Part shown: in pieces, positions 7,186 through 11,031 of the stretch
Layout: every line of letters begins with the position of its first letter
Position numbering within the stretch: the stretch's first letter is position 1
Program-made: the position numbers and the translations under genes
Source: DATILI01 sp035476635
Lineage (GTDB): Bacteria; Pseudomonadota; Gammaproteobacteria; Burkholderiales; Burkholderiaceae_C
Assembly (NCBI GenBank): GCA_035476635.1
Contig: DATILI010000093.1
Span: 1-11,031 of the forward strand
Length of the DNA: 11,031 nucleotides
Direction: 5' to 3'
Notes under the pieces: model-generated
Databases searched by the model: none
What the model was told of the DNA's origin: nothing
The model's input: the letters and a program-made list of their open reading frames with translations, nothing else

Positions 7186-8042
7186 GCGGCCGCCTTGCGC
7201 CCCGCGCGCCTGGCCTCGGGCTTCTCTGCAAGGTGGTGGCCGGTGCTCATGACCAGCGCCTGCGCCAGGCACAGCGGTGCCACCAGCGAGCGAAACGGTT
7301 TGGACGAATCGTCGGCCAGTTCGAAGCAGACCTTGGCCGACGCCTTCAAGGGCGACAGCGGGCCATCGGTCACGGCGATGACGGCCACACCGCGCCGGCT
7401 GCAGTCTTGCGCGGCCTCCACAACCTCGGGCGAGTAGTTGCGAAAGCTCGCGACCAGGAGCACGTCTTCACGCGCGATGGCGCGCAGGTTCTCGCGCAGC
7501 ATGCCGCCCGCGCCGTCCAGCAGGTGCGTGCGCAACTCCAGCTGCCCGAGCGCATAGGCCAGATAGCCCGCCACCGGAAAGGCGCGCCGCTGCGCCAGCA
7601 CGTGGATGCGCTGCGCGCCGGCGATGAGCTTGACGGCGGCCTTGAGGTCGCTCTCGCGGATGCTCTCCTCCAGATGGCCCAGCTCGGCCACCGAGTCGCC
7701 GACCAGCTGGTGCAACACACCGGCCGGCGCGCGCGCGCCATTGAGCTGCTTGCGCCGCAACAGGTCGATGCGCTCGCGGTAGCTGGCCGAGCGCTCGACC
7801 AGGTGGCCGCGAAACACCTGCTGCATGTCGGAAAAGCCCCGGTAGCCCAGGGCGTTGGCAAAGCGGATCATGGCCGAGGGCTGCACCTCGGTGGCCTCGG
7901 CCACGGCCGCCACCGTGCCCAGCGCCAGGTCGTGCGGCTTCTCCAGCGCAAAGCGGGCAATGCGCTGCAGTTGCTTGGACAGCCCCGGGTAGGCCCGGGT
8001 GATGGCGTCCTTCAGTTCGTCGTAGTTGGTGGCACTGTCCAT
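7182..8042 (-). CDS. MurR/RpiR-family transcriptional regulator (HTH + SIS)
   Basis: A 286-residue regulator with an N-terminal RpiR-type helix-turn-helix (about 1-80) and a C-terminal sugar-isomerase (SIS) domain (about 125-260) that usually binds a phosphosugar. The HTH region shows LSKQLQRIARFALEKP (21-36), TVAAVAEATEVQPSAMIRFA (43-62) and LGYRGFSDMQQVFRGHL (65-81), the family's 'sp.tv.Rf...lG..gf.elk' pattern. The SIS part includes RIHVLAQRRAFPVAGYLAYA and VLLVASFRNYSPEVVEAAQ. It is the first gene of the minus operon and overlaps iolC by ATGA. The ATG at 8042 has no obvious Shine-Dalgarno sequence, so expression may be low. It likely controls both divergent operons through the paired operators at 8059-8103, with a phosphorylated intermediate, perhaps the kinase product, as signal. 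The family is sure; the ligand is inference. Confidence 0.9.
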   Translation of the reverse strand: MDSATNYDELKDAITRAYPGLSKQLQRIARFALEKPHDLALGTVAAVAEATEVQPSAMIRFANALGYRGFSDMQQVFRGHLVERSASYRERIDLLRRKQLNGARAPAGVLHQLVGDSVAELGHLEESIRESDLKAAVKLIAGAQRIHVLAQRRAFPVAGYLAYALGQLELRTHLLDGAGGMLRENLRAIAREDVLLVASFRNYSPEVVEAAQDCSRRGVAVIAVTDGPLSPLKASAKVCFELADDSSKPFRSLVAPLCLAQALVMSTGHHLAEKPEARRAGRKAAA

Positions 8043-8058
8043 GACTTGGGGAAAACAC

Positions 8059-8073
8059 TAGAACAATAATTCT
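8059..8073. promoter_or_regulatory. Putative RpiR operator, site 1
   Basis: TAGAACAATAATTCT has AGAA and TTCT arms around a 6-base spacer. It shares TAGAAC-N4-ATTCT exactly with site 2, 30 bp away, about three helical turns. It touches the proposed plus-strand -35 box and lies just downstream of the proposed minus-strand start point. Binding by the adjacent RpiR protein is inference. Confidence 0.55.
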
Positions 8074-8101
8074 TGATTGATGAAATATTAGAACGTACAT
8101 T
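8073..8101 (+). promoter_or_regulatory. Putative sigma70 promoter for livM operon
   Basis: TTGATT (8073-8078) and TACATT (8096-8101), 17 bp apart, each match the consensus at 4 of 6 positions. Transcription would start near 8108, giving a leader of about 32 bases to the ATG at 8140. The region is markedly AT-rich compared with its surroundings. Confidence 0.45.
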
Positions 8102-8113
8102 CTGATTTGTCCA
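8085..8113 (-). promoter_or_regulatory. Putative sigma70 promoter for regulator-iolC operon
   Basis: On the minus strand TGGACA (8113-8108, 5 of 6) and TAATAT (8090-8085, 4 of 6) are 17 bp apart. Transcription would start near 8078, about 35 bases before the regulator ATG. It is interleaved with the plus-strand promoter, so the two would compete for polymerase and share operators. Confidence 0.5.
8089..8103. promoter_or_regulatory. Putative RpiR operator, site 2
   Basis: TAGAACGTACATTCT is nearly palindromic around a GTAC centre and repeats the TAGAAC-N4-ATTCT pattern of site 1. It overlaps the proposed -10 boxes of both divergent promoters, where a bound repressor would block both. A further AGAAT half-site begins at 8113 but lacks a good second arm. 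Confidence 0.55.
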
Positions 8114-8124
8114 GAATGTTTTTC

Positions 8125-8130
8125 AAAGGG
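8125..8130 (+). promoter_or_regulatory. Ribosome binding site deciding the livM start
   Basis: AAAGGG lies 9 bases before the ATG at 8140. The alternative starts, TTG at 8107 and ATG at 8116, have no comparable site and lie at or within about 8 bases of the proposed transcript start, so 8140 is preferred. Confidence 0.5.
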
Positions 8131-8139
8131 TTTTCCTCT

Positions 8140-9189
8140 ATGCCGCCTCTCCCCGGGCGCAGCGCCTGGTTCCCGTTGCCGATGGTGCTGACCCTCGCGC
8201 TGCTGCTGTCCACGCCGCTGTGGCTGGCGCGCGTGGGGCTGTACCAGTACCTGGCGCTGGAGATCATGATCTGGATGCTGTTCGCGCTGGGCTACAACCT
8301 GCTGCTGGGCACCACCGGCCTGCCCTCGTTCGGCCACGGCGCCTACTTCGGCATGGGTGCCTATGCCTTCGGCCTGTTGCAGCACCGGCTCTGGGCCAAC
8401 CTGTGGTTCGACCTCGCGGGCGCGATGCTGGCCGCCGCGCTGCTCGGCGCGCTGGTGGCGCTGTTCATCTCGCACCGGCGCGGCATCTACTACGCGCTGT
8501 TGACCATCGCCTTTGGGCAGGTGGCGTGGTTCATCGCGATCAAGTGGCACTCGGTCACGGGCGGCGAGGACGGGCTGCTCAATATCAAGCGCCTGCCGGC
8601 CGATTTCGGCTTCATTTCGTTCAACCTCAAGAGCAACGAGGCGCTGTTCTACTTCAGCCTGGCGGTATTCGCCATCACCGTGTTCGCGCTATGGCGGCTG
8701 GTGCATTCGCCACTGGGCCGGGTCTTGAGCGCCATCAAGCAAAACGAAACGCGCGCGGCTTTCGTCGGCTACAACACCTGGGCCTACAAGTGGCTGGCGT
8801 TCACCCTGTCGGCCGCCATTGCCGGGCTGGCCGGCGCCCTGTTTGCCATGGCGCAGCAATCGGCCTACCCGAATGTGATGAGCCTGCACAACTCGGGCTT
8901 CGTCGTGATGATGGTGCTGATCGGCGGCGGGCTGGTGAGCTTCTGGGGCCCGCTGATCGGCGCGGCGTTCTTCATCCTCGCGCGCGACCTGCTCGGCGCC
9001 TATACCGAGACCTGGCTGCTTTGGTATGGGCTGGCCTTCATGGTGATGGTGCTGTTCCAGCCGGAGGGCGTGGCGGGGTTGTGGCAAAGGTTGCGGCAGA
9101 GCTTGCGGACGAAGCGCATGCAGGCAACGCCTGGCCCCAGTCCAACGATCGCACTCAAGAGCACGGAGGCCCGCGATGGCGCTGTTTGA
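8140..9189 (+). CDS. livM: LivM-type ABC transporter permease
   Basis: A 349-residue inner-membrane permease of the HAAT family, the partner of the LivH protein encoded on the other strand. After a short cytoplasmic start come hydrophobic segments near 14-32 and 35-58, then the LivM hallmark GTTGLPSFGHGAYFGMGAY (57-75), LTIAFGQVAW (121-130), the EAA-like coupling loop IKQNETRAAFVGYN (199-212), and WLAFTLSAAIAGLAGALFA (218-236). The end, FQPEGVAGLWQRLR, is usual; a roughly 30-residue polar tail follows. Start 8140 is chosen for its AAAGGG and its distance from the promoter; 8116 would add eight residues. Its stop overlaps the livG start by 14 bases, implying coupled translation. It leads the plus operon directly behind the shared regulated promoter. 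Confidence 0.88.
   Translation: MPPLPGRSAWFPLPMVLTLALLLSTPLWLARVGLYQYLALEIMIWMLFALGYNLLLGTTGLPSFGHGAYFGMGAYAFGLLQHRLWANLWFDLAGAMLAAALLGALVALFISHRRGIYYALLTIAFGQVAWFIAIKWHSVTGGEDGLLNIKRLPADFGFISFNLKSNEALFYFSLAVFAITVFALWRLVHSPLGRVLSAIKQNETRAAFVGYNTWAYKWLAFTLSAAIAGLAGALFAMAQQSAYPNVMSLHNSGFVVMMVLIGGGLVSFWGPLIGAAFFILARDLLGAYTETWLLWYGLAFMVMVLFQPEGVAGLWQRLRQSLRTKRMQATPGPSPTIALKSTEARDGAV
9165..9169 (+). promoter_or_regulatory. Ribosome binding site of livG
   Basis: GGAGG, 6 bases before the ATG at 9176, lies inside the end of livM and fixes the livG start despite the 14-base overlap. Confidence 0.7.
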
Positions 9190-9919
9190 AGCCCACCGTT
9201 TGTCCAAGCGCTTCGGCGAGCAGGTCGTGCTCGAAGACATCACGCTCGCGTTCGAGGAGGGCCAGCTCTCCGGAATCATGGGGCCCAATGGCGCGGGCAA
9301 GACCACCTGCTTTCATGTGCTCACCGGCAAGTACCGGCCGGACCGCGGGCAGGTGCGCTTTGCCGGCGAGGACATCACCGGTCTGGCGCCGCGCGAGATC
9401 GCGCGCAAGGGCATCTCGCGCTCGTTCCAGATCATGAACCTGTTCAACGACTATTGCGCGCTGGACAACGTGCTGGTGGCCACGCCGCACGTGCGGCGCC
9501 AGGGCTTCAACGCCTGGCGCGACCTGGGCGCCGATTCCACCGCGCAGGACCTGGCCGCGCGCGTGCTGGCGCGCGTGGGCCTGCAAGGCAAGGAGCATGT
9601 GCCGGCCAAGAGCTTGTCGTACGGCGAGCGACGCGCGCTGGAGATCGGCGTGGCACTGGCCGCCGAGCCGCGCATGCTGTTCCTTGACGAACCGACAGCC
9701 GGCCTCGGCGCCGAGGGCACGGCACGGCTGGCCGAGCTGGTGGCCGAGCTCAAGCGCCAGGTCACCATCGTCATCATCGAGCACGACATGCGCTTTCTTT
9801 TCAGCCTGGCGGACAAGGTCTCGGTGATCCACTGGGGGCAGGTGATTGCCCAGGGCACGCCGGCCGAGTTGCGGCAAAACGAGTGGGTGCGGCGGTCCAA
9901 CCTGGGGGCACTTCAATGA
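9176..9919 (+). CDS. livG: LivG-type ABC transporter ATP-binding protein
   Basis: A 247-residue cytoplasmic ATPase subunit that drives transport with LivF. It has Walker A GPNGAGKTT (36-44), Q-loop Q85 in RSFQIMNLF, signature LSYGERR (147-153), Walker B MLFLDEP (167-173, D171 and E172), and the switch histidine H203 in IIEHDM. The order and length fit LivG (about 255 residues). LivG relatives often carry a variant signature like this one rather than LSGGQ. The spacing from Q85 to D171 is 86 residues, useful for comparison with the shortened ATPase downstream. It overlaps livM at its start and livF at its end (ATGA). Confidence 0.92.
   Translation: MALFEAHRLSKRFGEQVVLEDITLAFEEGQLSGIMGPNGAGKTTCFHVLTGKYRPDRGQVRFAGEDITGLAPREIARKGISRSFQIMNLFNDYCALDNVLVATPHVRRQGFNAWRDLGADSTAQDLAARVLARVGLQGKEHVPAKSLSYGERRALEIGVALAAEPRMLFLDEPTAGLGAEGTARLAELVAELKRQVTIVIIEHDMRFLFSLADKVSVIHWGQVIAQGTPAELRQNEWVRRSNLGALQ
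9904..9908 (+). promoter_or_regulatory. Ribosome binding site of livF
   Basis: GGGGG, 7 bases before the ATG at 9916. It supports this start over an in-frame upstream start at 9883, which would add 11 residues inside livG. Confidence 0.5.
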
Positions 9920-10620
9920 GCGCGGTGCTCGCCATCGACCGCATCGACACGTTCTACGGCGAGACGCAGGCCTTGTTCAAGGTCTCGCTCGAAGTCGGCG
10001 CGGGCGAGGTCGTCGCCCTGCTCGGCTCCAACGGCGCAGGCAAGACGACCACCTTGCGCTCGATCCTGGGCCTGACGCCGGCGCGCGCCGGCAGCGTGCA
10101 CTTTGATGGCCGCGAGATCACGCATGCGCCCACGCACGAGATTGCGCGCGGCGGCATCGGCTGGGTGCCGGACGACCGGCGCATCTTCCCGACGCTGACG
10201 GTGGCGCGCAACCTGGCCATCGCGCGCAAGAAGACACGCTTTCGCAGCTGGAGCGAAAAGGAGTGCTTCGAGATCTTCAGTGCGCTCGAATACCTGATGC
10301 ACCGCGAATGCGAAAACCTCTCGGGCGGCGAGATGCAGATGGTGGCGATCTCGCGCGCGCTCATCGGTGCGCCCGGCCTGGTGCTGTTCGACGAGCCGAG
10401 CCAGGGTCTCGCGCCCAAGGTGGTGCAGGACGTGATGAAGACCATCGCGCGGCTGCGCAGCGAAGGCATTGCCGTGCTGGTGGTGGAGCAGAACGTGCAG
10501 AGCGCGCTGGCGGTGGCCGACCGCGCCTATGTGATGCGCCTGGGCCAGATCGTGTATGAGGGGCCGGCTGCACAGTTGCGTGATGACGCGGCGCTCAGGC
10601 GCCAGTTGCTGGGAGTTTGA
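9916..10620 (+). CDS. livF: LivF-type ABC transporter ATP-binding protein
   Basis: A 234-residue cytoplasmic ATPase, the second nucleotide-binding subunit of the HAAT transporter. It shows Walker A GSNGAGKTT (37-45), the LivF-type loop VPDDRRIFP (84-92; the family usually has VPEGRRIF), signature LSGGEMQ (135-141), Walker B LVLFDEPSQGLAP (155-167) and VEQN (190-193), the LivF form of the switch region. Length matches LivF (about 235). The start overlaps the livG stop as ATGA, so translation is coupled. With LivG it forms a complete heterodimeric ATPase pair, which makes the third ATPase that follows surplus to the usual subunit plan. Confidence 0.92.
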   Translation: MSAVLAIDRIDTFYGETQALFKVSLEVGAGEVVALLGSNGAGKTTTLRSILGLTPARAGSVHFDGREITHAPTHEIARGGIGWVPDDRRIFPTLTVARNLAIARKKTRFRSWSEKECFEIFSALEYLMHRECENLSGGEMQMVAISRALIGAPGLVLFDEPSQGLAPKVVQDVMKTIARLRSEGIAVLVVEQNVQSALAVADRAYVMRLGQIVYEGPAAQLRDDAALRRQLLGV

Positions 10621-10627
10621 GATCAGC

Positions 10628-11031
10628 ATGGCCCATCCACTTCTTCGCGTCGAGCACGTTGCCAAGCAGTACACGCGTGGCATCTTGCGCAAGCAGGTCA
10701 CGTTCTCATTGAACGCGGATTTCGAAATCGATCAAGCCACCGTGGTCGGCGTGATGGGGCCGAACGGTTCGGGCAAGACCACGCTGTTCGAACTGATCAC
10801 CGGCAGCAACCTGCCCAGCGCCGGCCGCGTGCTGGTGGACGGGCAGGACATCCACGGCGTGCGCACCGGCGAACGCGACCGGCTCGCGATCCACTACCAC
10901 CAGTCCTACCAGGTGCGCTCGTTCCAGCGCCACAAGCCCAACTTCATGCTGGCCCACGCCATCCACGATGCGCCGCGCGTGCACCTCTTCGACGAGCCGC
11001 AGTTCAACCCGCAGGACGGCTACATCGGCTT
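10628..11031 (+). CDS. Third, atypical ABC ATPase lacking helical subdomain (5' part; runs off window)
   Basis: The reading frame is open from an ATG at 10628 to the window end (134 complete codons). It starts 7 bases after the livF stop; GGGAG lies 12 bases upstream and a closer GAG is weak. The start PLLRVEHVAKQYTRGILRKQ is typical of an ABC N terminus. Walker A is GPNGSGKTT (44-52) and a Q-loop candidate is Q92 in HYHQSYQVRSF. Walker B VHLFDEPQ (118-125, D122 and E123) follows only 30 residues after Q92, against 86 in the LivG protein here. The segment just before it (FMLAHAIHDAPR, 106-117) resembles the helix that normally follows the signature, but no LSGGQ-like motif is present. The reading frame is intact and the protein looks conserved in style, so it is not an obvious pseudogene. 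The function is unknown: a regulatory or accessory ATPase of the transporter, or a decayed subunit. Confidence 0.75.
   Translation, partial: MAHPLLRVEHVAKQYTRGILRKQVTFSLNADFEIDQATVVGVMGPNGSGKTTLFELITGSNLPSAGRVLVDGQDIHGVRTGERDRLAIHYHQSYQVRSFQRHKPNFMLAHAIHDAPRVHLFDEPQFNPQDGYIG

Noticed and set aside
7186..7272. Upstream in-frame extension of iolC by 29 residues
   Set aside because: The extension lies inside the regulator gene, encodes an Arg/Gly/Pro-rich leader unlike the family, and the ATG at 7185 fits the ATGA overlap and starts directly before the kinase fold.
8107..8139. Earlier livM starts (TTG 8107, ATG 8116)
   Set aside because: No Shine-Dalgarno sequence for either, and both lie at or just after the proposed transcript start; ATG 8140 has AAAGGG 9 bases upstream. 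8116 is not fully excluded.
7468..8550. Minus-strand open frame (360 codons) crossing the divergent promoter region
   Set aside because: It spans regulator, intergenic region and antisense livM, is Gln/Arg/His-rich and shows no domain; a chance open frame.
10706..10984. Minus-strand open frame (92 codons) opposite the third ATPase
   Set aside because: Antisense to a plus-strand frame with clear Walker A and Walker B motifs; no domain or start signal of its own.

Overview
The window is GC-rich, densely coding DNA that reads like a betaproteobacterial (Burkholderiales, probably Comamonadaceae-like) chromosome. This rests on codon use, the fused IolC-DUF2090 gene, and abundant Liv-type transport genes. 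The taxonomic call is an inference from style, not from a marker gene. No stretch longer than about 100 bases lacks a gene. I see no RNA genes, insertion sequences or CRISPR arrays.

Layout. Bases 1-390 hold the 3' end of a plus-strand BON-domain protein, unrelated in theme to the rest. A 20-base gap then separates it from a seven-gene minus-strand operon that is transcribed from about 8042 down to 411. In transcription order it encodes an RpiR/MurR-family regulator, an IolC kinase fused to a DUF2090 aldolase, a beta-hydroxyacid dehydrogenase, a Tat-exported Liv-type substrate-binding protein, a LivH permease and two short-chain dehydrogenases (SDRs). A divergent plus-strand operon starts at about 8108. 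It carries livM, livG, livF and a third ABC-ATPase gene that runs off the end of the window. The genes in both operons are nearly contiguous, with overlaps or short gaps.

How they work together (inference). One branched-chain-amino-acid-type (HAAT) ABC transporter is split over the two divergent operons. It probably imports a small organic solute, perhaps a polyol or sugar acid rather than an amino acid, given the catabolic genes beside it. One or both SDRs would oxidise the imported compound. The kinase-aldolase fusion would phosphorylate and cleave a 5-dehydro-2-deoxygluconate-like intermediate to a triose phosphate plus a semialdehyde. The beta-hydroxyacid dehydrogenase could reduce that semialdehyde. 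The RpiR regulator probably senses a sugar phosphate and binds two matching operators in the shared promoter region.

Most notable points: (1) the third ATPase has Walker A, Q-loop and Walker B, but the helical subdomain and LSGGQ signature are missing; (2) a REP-like palindromic repeat lies in frame inside the aldolase half of iolC; (3) two copies of TAGAAC-N4-ATTCT, 30 bp apart, lie across face-to-face promoters; (4) the dehydrogenase has an Arg-Thr substrate loop like the sulfolactaldehyde reductase YihU instead of the usual Ser-Gly-Gly.
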